Origin: Rhodocyclales bacterium
GTDB lineage: Bacteria > Pseudomonadota > Gammaproteobacteria > Burkholderiales > Rhodocyclaceae
Length of the DNA: 64,000 nucleotides
Reading direction: 5' to 3'
NCBI GenBank assembly: GCA_016183655.1
Contig: JACPEH010000017.1
Coordinates: 1 to 64,000 of the forward strand
In this document: piece by piece, positions 16,111 through 25,311 of the stretch
How the letters are laid out: every line of letters begins with the position of its first letter
Position numbering within the stretch: the stretch's first letter is position 1
Program-made: the position numbers and the translations under genes
The notes under the pieces: generated by a model
Seen by the model: only the letters and a program-made list of their open reading frames with translations
Databases searched by the model: none
Told to the model about the DNA's origin: nothing

Positions 16111-17916
16111 ATGAGCCACTTGCAACTCCATTTCAGCGCGGATGCTCCTGACCAGGCCGGCGTCACGCACGTTCCGCTGCCGCCCGCCGAACAATTGGGC
16201 GCTTTCGTATCGCAGTTGCAGTGGCCGGACCGCAGCGCCCACTCGATCGTCGTCGACGGGTTGATCGAAAAACTGCCGCAGGCCGACAGTGCCCGCTTCC
16301 TGCACGAATGCCGAAGGATCATGGCCCCCGGCGCGACGCTGCGGATCGTCACGCCGGACCTCGATACGGCCATCGACGACTACGTCCATGACCGCAAATC
16401 TCCAGCCTGGGAGGCTGCCGGCATCTACTGGACCGACAACCGTTGCGAGCGACTCAACCTGCTGCTCGGCAAGAGCGGGGCTAAGTGGCTGTACAACGAA
16501 CGGGAATTGAATCGGCTGGCCGACCTGGTCGGTCTGTGCCCGCTTGCCAAGCGACCAATCGACACCGGCCAGGGGCCGACCGCACGGTTTCCCTCCCTGC
16601 CCTGTTCGATATTCGAATTCGTCAAGCCCGACCGTTGCCTGGCGCCCGATGCCCGGCCGCTGGTGACGATCGCGATCCCGAGCTACAAACCGGAGTTTTT
16701 CGCAGCCGCGCTGCAGAGCGCGCTCGACCAGACCTATCCGAATCTCGACATTGTCATCTGCGACGACTGCCCGGACGACGGCATCCGGCTCATCGCGCAA
16801 AACTTCGTCGCCCGCGACGAACGCATCCGCTACTTGCGCAACCCGCAGCGCCTGGCCCGACAGAACCTCGCACGCTGCCTCGAAGTGGCCCGTGGCGAAT
16901 TCTTCAAGCTGCTCTGCGACGACGACGTTCTCGCGGCGACCTCGATCGAACGCATGCTCGACTGCTTCCGCACCTGCGACGACGTCACGCTGGTCACATC
17001 GAAACGGCAGCGCATCGACGAGAATGGTGCCGCGCTGCCGGATGTCTTCGACACGCTGGCACCACTTCCTCAAGACGGCGTCATCGAAGGTCTGTCGCTC
17101 GGCGCGGCAATGTTGTCGTCGGCGAGGAATTTCATCGGCGAGCCAACCACCGCACTATTCAGGAAAGCCGAGGTCGCGCACATCCGCCCCGATTACTGTT
17201 CGGTCGACGGCCAACTCATTGATGGCATGAACGACGTCGCCGTCTGGATCAACCTAGCTACCCGCGGCGATACCGTTTATCTCACCGACGCACTGAGCCA
17301 GTTCCGCTGCCACCCCAACCAGAACCAGTTGCTCTACCGGGAAATGCTACTTGCCAGTTCGCTGCACGGACTCAAGGTCATGCGCATGTCGTTCGACCGC
17401 CTCGGCTTCTCGAAGGGACAGTTCTTCGGGACGATCAAGTGGAAGCCTCTGCACGCCCCTCGAACTGATTGGCTTCTGCGGACAATCCAGCCCAACTACG
17501 CAGGCTGGACGGCGGTCGATCAGCCGGCTGCCTGCGGGCAGGCCCAGTCCGGAGGGGACCCGGACCAGGCGCACTACCGCGAGGCGGCGGATCTGCTCGC
17601 ACGAGGCGAGACCGAAACGGCCATCGCCCGGCTGATCACCCTCGCCGAGAATGGCTCGCGGCATTGGGCGGTCTATAACGACCTCGGCGCCTACGCTTGG
17701 AAGACCGGCGACCGTGCCGGCGCGACGGACCTATTCCGGCATGCCTGGTCGCTGGATCCATCGATCCAGATTCTCGGCCTCAATTACGCGAACGCCTTGA
17801 TGGCGACCGAGCAGTGGAGTGAGCTTGATACGGTCCTGACCGAGCACCTGGACCGATACCCCGACGATGAAGCAGCCGGCCAGCTGCGCCACCAACTCAA
17901 CGCCATCCACCGTTGA
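16111..17916 (+). CDS. Glycosyltransferase family 2 with methyltransferase remnant and TPR tail
   Basis: A 601-residue protein. Residues 1-170 match only the second half of a class I methyltransferase (IVVDGLIEKLPQADSARFL, CRRIMAPGATLRIVTPDL); motif I is absent, so this part is probably not catalytic. Residues about 184-430 are a GT-A family 2 glycosyltransferase (VTIAIPSYKPEFF, IVICDDCPDDGI, FFKLLCDDDVL as metal site). The last ~115 residues form TPR-like helices (YREAADLLARGETETAIARL, NDLGAYAWKTGDRAGATDLF). An upstream open frame exists but lies over the preceding gene, and the ATG at 16111 begins recognisable sequence. Probably adds a sugar to the glycan or protein acceptor. Confidence 0.75.
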   Translation: MSHLQLHFSADAPDQAGVTHVPLPPAEQLGAFVSQLQWPDRSAHSIVVDGLIEKLPQADSARFLHECRRIMAPGATLRIVTPDLDTAIDDYVHDRKSPAWEAAGIYWTDNRCERLNLLLGKSGAKWLYNERELNRLADLVGLCPLAKRPIDTGQGPTARFPSLPCSIFEFVKPDRCLAPDARPLVTIAIPSYKPEFFAAALQSALDQTYPNLDIVICDDCPDDGIRLIAQNFVARDERIRYLRNPQRLARQNLARCLEVARGEFFKLLCDDDVLAATSIERMLDCFRTCDDVTLVTSKRQRIDENGAALPDVFDTLAPLPQDGVIEGLSLGAAMLSSARNFIGEPTTALFRKAEVAHIRPDYCSVDGQLIDGMNDVAVWINLATRGDTVYLTDALSQFRCHPNQNQLLYREMLLASSLHGLKVMRMSFDRLGFSKGQFFGTIKWKPLHAPRTDWLLRTIQPNYAGWTAVDQPAACGQAQSGGDPDQAHYREAADLLARGETETAIARLITLAENGSRHWAVYNDLGAYAWKTGDRAGATDLFRHAWSLDPSIQILGLNYANALMATEQWSELDTVLTEHLDRYPDDEAAGQLRHQLNAIHR

Positions 17917-17995
17917 CGGCGCTGCACGCGAGAACGACCATGCGCTGGCTGTCGCCCCGCCGATTCGCTTCCTGCAACCACTACCCGCGACACCG

Positions 17996-20900
17996 ATGAC
18001 CGACGCCACGCTCTCCCCGCTCGTCTCCATCGCCATTCCTGCCGGCAACCCAGCGCGGCTCAGCGAATGTCTCGACTCGGCAGCGGCGCAGGACTACCCG
18101 ACGATCGAGATCGTCGTCCTCGACTGCAGCCCCGGCGATGTGGTCGCCAGACTCTGTGCCGCACGCACGGGCATCCACCTGATCCGCGACGCAGAAGCGA
18201 ACGGCCTTGCAGCGCTCGTCGCCGCCACGCGCGGCCGCTACGTCAAATTCTTGCGCGACAGCGACCGGCTGGCGCCGAATTGCGTCAGCCGCCTGGTCAA
18301 CGCAATCCGCCAGGCACCCGAGGCGCGCATGGCGTTCGCGCTGTCGATGCAGATCGACGAGCACGGAAAGATGCTCGGCGTCGCGCAGAAGATCCAGTTC
18401 GCCAGTTCGCTGCAGCTGCTCGACGGGAATGCGCTCAGGCGAACGCTGGTGCACCACTGCAAAAACTTCGTTGGCGCGTCGAGCGCCGTCCTGCTCGACG
18501 GCGACTGGCTGCGGCAGGCTGGCAACCGCGCCTTCCACGGCCGCACGACCGGCCACCGCTTCTCCGTGCTAGCCGACGTCGCCTGCTACTGCAATGCCGC
18601 CGAAGACCGGCCGGTGACTTTCGTCGGCGCCGTGCTGTCATCGTGCCGCACCAGCCACAACGGCCTGTCCGACGCCGTTACGCTCGCTGGATTGCGCGAC
18701 TGGCGGCGGCTCATCGTGGAAGTCGAGCAATCCGACCCACGCTTCGCCGAAGATCGTGCCGCAGCGGTCAACGCCTACAACAACTTGGTCGCCGACTTCG
18801 CCGAGGCGCACCCCGACGAAGCCGCAAGCGCGCTAGCGACGCGCTTCGACGATGGGACAAACCCGCACTATCAGGCCTTTCTCGCGTGCCGAGCGCAGAT
18901 CGACGCCGGACGGGCCGATCAGGCCTTACCGAGCCTGCTCTCGCTGGCCGACAGCGAGACCAGCTGCTGGCAGGTCTACGATACTCTGGCCGATGTCGCC
19001 CTAGCCCGCGGCGACGACAGGGCGGCGCTTGCCTACGTCACGGCCGCGGCCCGAAGAGCCGGCGGCGTCGGCCCCCTCACTCTGAAGCTAGCCACCCTGC
19101 TGATCGGAGCCTACCGCCTGGACGAGGGGCGAGCCCAACTGGAGGCCTACCTCGCGTGCCACCCGGACGATATCGCCGCCCGACAATTGCTCGGCAGCAT
19201 AGGCGCAGCGCCGACCGCTGCCGGCGAAAGGCTAAGCGGCGGCGACGCGCTGGCCGCCTACGCCTGCCTCGAAGGGGACTACGAACGGTGGCAGATCCGT
19301 ACGCGCGCGCCCTACCCGGCAAGCAAATTCCGACAGACCTTCGAATTTGTGGTCATCGCCCAAGCCGGCGGCGAAGCCGGACTTGCCAACACCATCGACA
19401 CCATCGCCGCACAAAGTGACAATCGCTGGCGGCTGACGATTTTGGCCGATTTCGCACCGCCCGACCCCGGTTGGTGCGAAGCGGAAAACCTCATCTGGCA
19501 GGCGCTCGACGACCTTCCGAACAGCGCCGGTACGCTAACGAAGACGGCCACGAGATCGACCGCCGACTGGCTGATCGTCACCACCGCAGGTACGCTATTC
19601 GCACCGGATTACCTGCGCGCGCTGGCTGGCCATTGCAACCGGAATCCGCAGCAGTTCCTGATCTACACCGACGACGACCATTTCGACTCGAGCGGAAAGC
19701 GCTGCCTGCCACGCTTCAAGCCCGATTTCAACCGCGACTATTTCTACGCCTTCGACTACCTGCGTGACGTTGCCGTCGAGCGCAGAGCCCTCCTTGACGC
19801 CCGCCCCGACGGACAGGAGCCCGGTGCCGAAGCCTACGACATCGCGCTCGGCATCGCCGAGCGCTTCGGCGACGCTGCGATCGGTCACGTCGACGAGATT
19901 CTCGTCCACGTCCCGCTGGCACCGAGCCGATGTATCGACGGCGATGCACCGCGCAGGGCGCTGGCGCGCCACTTCGCACGCCAATCGCAACAGGTCGAGA
20001 TTCTCGACGGACCGGCCCTGCCGCTTCGCCGCATCCGCCATCGGCATGCAACGACGCCAAAAGTCTCGATCATCATCCCCAGCAAGAACCAGCTGCACCT
20101 GCTTCAGCCGTGCATCGATAGCCTGCTCACACAAACGCGCTATCCGGACTGGGAGCTGATCGTCGTCGACAACGGCAGCGACGCACCTGAGGTCGCCGCC
20201 TACTACGCCCGGCTGCGCGGCACGCAGCCACAGCGTGTCAGAATCCTCGACTACCGCGCCGAGTTCAACTATTCGGCAATGAACAATCTTGCTGCGGCCG
20301 AGGCGGCGGGCGACTACCTGCTCCTGCTCAACAACGACACCGTGGCCATCGAGGACGACTGGCTGGACGCGCTGATGAGCCACGCCCAGCGCCCGGAGAT
20401 CGGCGTCGTCGGCGCTCGCCTGCTCTACCCGGGCACCCGGCGCATCCAGCACGCCGGCGTCGTACTCGGCATGGACGGCGCCGCCGGCCACCCGTTCATC
20501 GACAAGCTGTCGCCGGGGCAACCCGGATACATGTACCGCGCCCAGACCGAGCAGAACTATTCCGCCGTCACCGGCGCCTGCCTGCTCGTCCGGACCGGCC
20601 TTTTCCGGGAAGTCGGCGGACTCGACGCCGGGGAATTGGCCGTCAATTACAGCGACATCGACCTGTGCCTTAAGATCCGCCGCCTCGGTTACCGCATTCT
20701 CTGGACACCGTACGCCACGCTGCTACACCATGGCTCCGCGTCGCAACTGACCGAGCATCGGCCATCGGAAAAAAAACGGGCCGCCGGAATCCGCCTGCAG
20801 CAGGAAACCTACCGTTTCGTGCAGCGCTGGCGGGCTGAGCTCGTCGCCGACCCGGCCTGGAACCGCAACCTTAGCCTGGCATCGACAATGCCAGCGGTCG

Positions 20901-21955
20901 AGGACGAACTGGTTGCCGCGTGGGATCGCCACTGCAACGACCGACCGCGCATCCTGGCGATGCCGCTCGCATCCCCTGGACAGGCCGAATACCGCGTGCT
21001 GTCGCCTCTACGGGCACTGGCTGCGGTCGAGCTGGCGCGCTTCGCAACGGTATGTCAACCCGCGCCCGGCCGGCCGGACCGGGCGCCGACGCCGATCGAA
21101 CTGGCTAGGCTGGCACCGGATGCGCTACTGATCCACGCGCCAGTGGACGACGTGCGCTGCATCGCGTTGCTGCATTACAAGGAACTCAACCCGGACGTGC
21201 TGCGCGTCTACTCGCTCGACGACCTGATTACCGACATCCCGGCCGACAACCCGGCCGGCCTCGGCCTGCCGCCGGAATCGATGCGCGAGCGCCTGCACCT
21301 CGGACTCGCCGCCAGCGACCGCCTGATCGTCAGTACCGAGCCGCTGGCCGACCTGTGTCGCGACATGATCGACGACATCCGCATCATCCCGAACATGCTC
21401 GAAGAGCGCCGGTGGGGATCGCTCAAGTCGACGCGTCGCGGCGCCGCCCGGCCGCGCGTCGGCTGGGCGGGAGCGCAGCAGCACGCCGGCGACCTGCGCT
21501 TCGTGCTCGACGTCGTCAAGGCCACCTGCGACGAGGTCGACTGGGTCTTTTTCGGCATGATGCCTGAAGGAGCCGCCCCCTACGTCGCCGAATTCCACGA
21601 ATTCGTTCATAGCTTCGATGCCTACCCGGCCAAGCTGGCTTCGCTCGACCTCGACCTCGCCATTGCGCCGTTGGCCATGCACCCGTTCAACGAGGCGAAG
21701 AGCAATTTGCGGCTGCTCGAATACGGCATTCTCGGCTGGCCGGTAATCTGCACGGATATCTTTCCGTACCGCACCAACGACCCACCGGTCACGCGACTCG
21801 CCAACGATACGGCAACCTGGGTCGACGGCATTCGGGCCAAGATCCACGACCGTACCGCTCTGGCGGCGGAGGGCGATCGCCTGCGCCACTGGGTGCGCAC
21901 CGGCTATCTGTTGGAAAGAAACCTGGATCTCTGGAAGCAAGCGCTCAGCCGATAA
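17996..21955 (+). CDS. Giant multi-domain glycosyltransferase (GT2-TPR-GT2-GT1-like)
   Basis: This 1319-residue protein appears to hold at least three glycosyltransferase units. Residues about 5-230 form a GT2-like domain (LVSIAIPAGNPARLSECL). TPR-like helices cover about 290-430. Residues about 490-680 resemble a GT2-like N-terminal module with IYTDDDHFD. A clear GT2 domain follows at 689-920 (KVSIIIPSKNQLHLLQPCI, ELIVVDNGSD, LLLLNNDTV). Residues 984-1319 form a GT-B-like C-terminal domain (GWAGAQQHAGDL, LRLLEYGILGWPVICTD). This resembles large O-antigen-type polymerising transferases. It may add several sugars in sequence to one chain. The ATG at 17996 is taken because conserved GT2 sequence starts there; the frame is open 43 codons further upstream. 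Confidence 0.8.
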   Translation: MTDATLSPLVSIAIPAGNPARLSECLDSAAAQDYPTIEIVVLDCSPGDVVARLCAARTGIHLIRDAEANGLAALVAATRGRYVKFLRDSDRLAPNCVSRLVNAIRQAPEARMAFALSMQIDEHGKMLGVAQKIQFASSLQLLDGNALRRTLVHHCKNFVGASSAVLLDGDWLRQAGNRAFHGRTTGHRFSVLADVACYCNAAEDRPVTFVGAVLSSCRTSHNGLSDAVTLAGLRDWRRLIVEVEQSDPRFAEDRAAAVNAYNNLVADFAEAHPDEAASALATRFDDGTNPHYQAFLACRAQIDAGRADQALPSLLSLADSETSCWQVYDTLADVALARGDDRAALAYVTAAARRAGGVGPLTLKLATLLIGAYRLDEGRAQLEAYLACHPDDIAARQLLGSIGAAPTAAGERLSGGDALAAYACLEGDYERWQIRTRAPYPASKFRQTFEFVVIAQAGGEAGLANTIDTIAAQSDNRWRLTILADFAPPDPGWCEAENLIWQALDDLPNSAGTLTKTATRSTADWLIVTTAGTLFAPDYLRALAGHCNRNPQQFLIYTDDDHFDSSGKRCLPRFKPDFNRDYFYAFDYLRDVAVERRALLDARPDGQEPGAEAYDIALGIAERFGDAAIGHVDEILVHVPLAPSRCIDGDAPRRALARHFARQSQQVEILDGPALPLRRIRHRHATTPKVSIIIPSKNQLHLLQPCIDSLLTQTRYPDWELIVVDNGSDAPEVAAYYARLRGTQPQRVRILDYRAEFNYSAMNNLAAAEAAGDYLLLLNNDTVAIEDDWLDALMSHAQRPEIGVVGARLLYPGTRRIQHAGVVLGMDGAAGHPFIDKLSPGQPGYMYRAQTEQNYSAVTGACLLVRTGLFREVGGLDAGELAVNYSDIDLCLKIRRLGYRILWTPYATLLHHGSASQLTEHRPSEKKRAAGIRLQQETYRFVQRWRAELVADPAWNRNLSLASTMPAVEDELVAAWDRHCNDRPRILAMPLASPGQAEYRVLSPLRALAAVELARFATVCQPAPGRPDRAPTPIELARLAPDALLIHAPVDDVRCIALLHYKELNPDVLRVYSLDDLITDIPADNPAGLGLPPESMRERLHLGLAASDRLIVSTEPLADLCRDMIDDIRIIPNMLEERRWGSLKSTRRGAARPRVGWAGAQQHAGDLRFVLDVVKATCDEVDWVFFGMMPEGAAPYVAEFHEFVHSFDAYPAKLASLDLDLAIAPLAMHPFNEAKSNLRLLEYGILGWPVICTDIFPYRTNDPPVTRLANDTATWVDGIRAKIHDRTALAAEGDRLRHWVRTGYLLERNLDLWKQALSR

Positions 21956-21998
21956 CTCCCTAGAATCGAAGCTGCACAACCCCTAGAACGGACCGACG

Positions 21999-22913
21999 AT
22001 GCTTGCGCCGAACCAATTGCACCTGCTCAACCCGGGCGACACTCCCGAACTGTCGATATTCCACAATATGATCGGCGACCAAGGGGTCTGCGGCATGGTC
22101 GTCCAACGCCCCGGCCACACGTCGGAAAGCGCGTGCCTGCTCGTCAGCCGCACGGAACACACGCAGCAGGTCATGCACGACCTTTTCAGCGAGGGGCAGA
22201 TGTATGAAACCTGGACCTCGTTGCTCGGCCTTGCAGCGCTGCAACCGGGAGACATCGCCATCGACATCGGCGCGCATGTCGGCCTCTTCAGCACCTTGTT
22301 CCGGCTTGGCGTGGGGCCGACGGGCGCAGTCTACGCCTTCGAGCCGATGCCGGACACCTATCGGCGGCTGCTACACAACGTCATCCACAACCGGTTCACG
22401 AACGTCGTCCCGCTACCGCTGGCTATCGCAGACCGCAGCGGATCGGCGCTCTTCCACCTCCACCCCGGCAACGAAGGGGAATGTTCGCTGATCGGGACTC
22501 CCGGCGACGAGACCTGCCAGGTCCAGGTCACTTGTCTCGATGAGCTATTCGGCGACATCCTGCCGAAACGGCCGCGGCTCCTGAAGATCGACGCCGAGGG
22601 CGTGGAAGTAGCAATCCTCAAGGGCGCCACCCGTTTTTTCGAGACTCACGCGCCTGATCTGGTGATCTGCGAATGTAAACGGGGGGCGCTCGCGGCAACG
22701 GGGCACTCGGAGTGGGATCTGCGCAATTTTTTTGACACATGCGACTACGCCTGCGCGGTAATCAACAATGGGGTCGGCATCGATCTCCGCGGCGGACAAT
22801 TCTACCGCTACCTGACGCGGTTCGAGAGCAGCGCGCCAGTCGACCACGGCTACGTTTATAACCTGATGTTCGTCCGTCGCGAATCCGGGCTGTACCCGGC
22901 ACCGCTGATGTAG
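21999..22913 (+). CDS. FkbM-family SAM-dependent methyltransferase
   Basis: A 304-residue methyltransferase with the FkbM arrangement: motif I IAIDIGAHVGLFSTLF (about 86-101), AFEPMPDTYRRL, and the family-typical LLKIDAEGVEVAILKGA followed by PDLVICE. FkbM-type enzymes O-methylate sugars or macrolides and are recurrent in flagellin and O-antigen glycan loci. It is the last gene of the plus-strand island operon, 43 bp after the giant transferase, and converges on the minus-strand GT41-type gene across a 22-bp gap. No terminator hairpin is evident there. Confidence 0.88.
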   Translation: MLAPNQLHLLNPGDTPELSIFHNMIGDQGVCGMVVQRPGHTSESACLLVSRTEHTQQVMHDLFSEGQMYETWTSLLGLAALQPGDIAIDIGAHVGLFSTLFRLGVGPTGAVYAFEPMPDTYRRLLHNVIHNRFTNVVPLPLAIADRSGSALFHLHPGNEGECSLIGTPGDETCQVQVTCLDELFGDILPKRPRLLKIDAEGVEVAILKGATRFFETHAPDLVICECKRGALAATGHSEWDLRNFFDTCDYACAVINNGVGIDLRGGQFYRYLTRFESSAPVDHGYVYNLMFVRRESGLYPAPLM

Positions 22914-22935
22914 TCTCCGTCCGCGGCGACCCCGC

Positions 22936-25311
22936 TCAACAAGCGATTCCGTGCAGACGGCCAACGTCGAGCAGCAACGCTTCCAGCTTCCCCGCGAAGG
23001 CACGGCCGTCGAACATGTCCGATTCGCCGCGCAGAACGGCGGCCCGGCGCTGCAACCCGCGTAACGCTTCACGGTCGCGGCCCAGGCGGACGACGGTGGC
23101 GACGTAGTCTGCCTCGCTGCGCACGATCAATTCGTCGAGCCCGGCCACCGCCAGCAGGCTCCCCGCCACGCGCGCCGCAAAGGCCTCACCCTGCAGCGTG
23201 ACCACCGGCACCCCGGCCCACAGCGCATCCGAAGTCGTCGTATGGCCGTTGCACGGGAAGGTGTCGAGCGCCAGATCGGCCAGCGGCAGGCGCGCCAGAT
23301 GCTCGGGCTGCGGCCGGCCCTCGGCAAAGACCAGCCGCCCCGGCGCAATTCCAGCCGCAGTGGCCGCCGCCCGCAAGGCGTCCTCTGCCCAGGGATTCGA
23401 CGCCCACAGCCAGAGCACGGCATCGGGAAGCTGGCGCAGGATTTCCAGCCAGCAGGAGAACATAGCAGGCGTGACCTTGTAGGTCTGGTTGAACGAGCAG
23501 AGGACCAGCGCCGTCTCCGGCAACCCCTCGTCGCCCCGCAACGGCCGCGCAGTACAGATGCGTTCGCGGCAATTCGGCTGATAGCTGCCCGGTAGATGCA
23601 GCAAGTGCTCGCTGAACATCGACTGGTTCGACAGCGGAGCGACGACAGCATCGGCGATCAGGTAGTCGATCCAGGGCGCGCCCATGGTGCCTGGATAGCC
23701 GAGCCAATTGATCTGCACCGGCGCCAGGCGGCAGCTGAGCCATTCGCTGTGATTGCCTTCGGTGTATCCCTTCAGATCGATCAGCATATCGAGTTCGAGA
23801 GCCGCGATCCGCGCCACCGCCTCCTCCTGCACGCATGCCGCGAGATCGATGAAATGCTCGACGCCGACGGCGATTCGCGCCCGCATCGCGCTGCCGTCAT
23901 CGACGCCATACGACAGCCCGAACACTTCGAAGCGTGAACGATCGTGCGCCTCAAGCATCTCCGCCAGCAGATAGGCCGTGGCATGGTTCTTGAAATCGGA
24001 GGACAGGTAACCGACCCGCAGACGGCGCCCCCCCCGCTCCGGGCGGACGCCCGCCGGCAGCGGCGGCAAGGCCAGGCGCCGGCTATGATTCTCGGCGCAC
24101 TGCCGTTGCAGGGAGGGCGTCGTTCCGGGCATCGACAGTACGATGAACGGCGGGATATCGTCGCCGTCACCGGCCACCGCCCGAGCGACGGCTGCTGCCA
24201 GTTGGTCCAGGCCCTGCCAGCGGCACAGATGCATGCGTTGGAACAGCAGATGCGCGGCCATCAACCCGTTATCCGGCGCCAGCGCGCAGGCGCGGCCAAG
24301 CGCCACTTCCGCGTCGAGCCGGCGCCCTTCGTCGATCAGCAGCATGCCAAGGTTGAAATGTGCCGGCGCGAATTCCGGGGCGACCTCGATGGCATGCCTA
24401 TACAGCGTGCGCGCCTCCTCGTTCCGCTTCAAGGCGGCATACTGATTGGCGAGATTGGTGAGAATCGCCGGCGCATCCGGGTCAATCCGCAGCGCGGCCT
24501 CATAGGCCGCACACGCGGCCTCGCCTTGCCCCAGGGCCGCGTGGGCGACGCCGCGCTGGAAATGGATCGCGGCGTTCGTCGGCTCGATCCGCAAGGCCTC
24601 GTCCAGCTGCTCAAACGCGGCATCGCACAGCCCGGCATCGAACAACGCCTGCGCCAGGCGGCTGCGCAGCGCGGCGTCGCCCGGCGCCAGCGTCGCCGCC
24701 TGCACGAGGCTGTTCAGCGCCGCCGCGTGGTCGCCTTGCATCGTCTTGGCATCGCATTGCAGCAGCCAGCCGGCGGTGCTGTCCGGCGACAACTGCAGAT
24801 GCCGTTCTGCCGCTGCCATCGCTTCCGTGGCATTTCCGCTGCGCAACGACAGTCGCCCGATTTCCAGCCAAGCGCCACTGTCCTGCGGCTGGCTCCGGGC
24901 ACGTTCCCGCCAGACGGCGAGAGCGGCCTCCAAACGCCCTGCCGCCTCCAGCGCCGCAGCATGCCCGAAACGGGCCTCCGGCTCGTCGTACAGTGCGCGT
25001 GCGCGTTCGAACGCCGTACAGGCGTCATCGAAGCGTCCCTGGTTGTATAGCTGAATCGCCAGTCCACGCCAGTAATTCGCCGCCGACGGATTGGCCGCGA
25101 TCGCCTGGCGCATCAACGACTCCCCCTGTACCCGCTGGCCCGTCTCGTAGAGCAGCTGCCCGAGCAGAAAGGTGGCATCGGGCTGCCCCGGCGCCAGACG
25201 CAACCCCTGCTCGTAACAGGTCTTTGCCGCCTCCAGGCGCCCGTGCCGTTGATGTTCCAGACCGGTGGCGAACAGCCGGCCGGCTTCGGCAGCCTTCATC
25301 CGGCCGTTCAC
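22936..25311 (-). CDS. TPR O-GlcNAc-transferase-like protein (GT41, SPINDLY type)
   Basis: A 791-residue protein. Residues 1-380 consist of about ten TPR units (e.g. ACYEQGLRLAPGQPDATFLL, HFNLGMLLIDEGRRLDAEVA). Residues about 427-785 match the Glyco_transf_41 catalytic domain: LRVGYLSSDFKNHATAYLL with the conserved histidine, LIDLKGYT, INWLGYPGTMG, CSFNQTYKVTP and GHTTTSDALWAGVPVVT. Eukaryotic OGT and SPY modify Ser/Thr of proteins; bacterial relatives can glycosylate flagellin or adhesins. The GTG at 25311 is preferred because GGAG lies 8 nt upstream and the start overlaps the preceding stop (GTGA); an ATG at 25299 is the alternative. A direct flagellin O-glycosyltransferase role is inferred. 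Confidence 0.85.
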   Translation of the reverse strand: MNGRMKAAEAGRLFATGLEHQRHGRLEAAKTCYEQGLRLAPGQPDATFLLGQLLYETGQRVQGESLMRQAIAANPSAANYWRGLAIQLYNQGRFDDACTAFERARALYDEPEARFGHAAALEAAGRLEAALAVWRERARSQPQDSGAWLEIGRLSLRSGNATEAMAAAERHLQLSPDSTAGWLLQCDAKTMQGDHAAALNSLVQAATLAPGDAALRSRLAQALFDAGLCDAAFEQLDEALRIEPTNAAIHFQRGVAHAALGQGEAACAAYEAALRIDPDAPAILTNLANQYAALKRNEEARTLYRHAIEVAPEFAPAHFNLGMLLIDEGRRLDAEVALGRACALAPDNGLMAAHLLFQRMHLCRWQGLDQLAAAVARAVAGDGDDIPPFIVLSMPGTTPSLQRQCAENHSRRLALPPLPAGVRPERGGRRLRVGYLSSDFKNHATAYLLAEMLEAHDRSRFEVFGLSYGVDDGSAMRARIAVGVEHFIDLAACVQEEAVARIAALELDMLIDLKGYTEGNHSEWLSCRLAPVQINWLGYPGTMGAPWIDYLIADAVVAPLSNQSMFSEHLLHLPGSYQPNCRERICTARPLRGDEGLPETALVLCSFNQTYKVTPAMFSCWLEILRQLPDAVLWLWASNPWAEDALRAAATAAGIAPGRLVFAEGRPQPEHLARLPLADLALDTFPCNGHTTTSDALWAGVPVVTLQGEAFAARVAGSLLAVAGLDELIVRSEADYVATVVRLGRDREALRGLQRRAAVLRGESDMFDGRAFAGKLEALLLDVGRLHGIAC

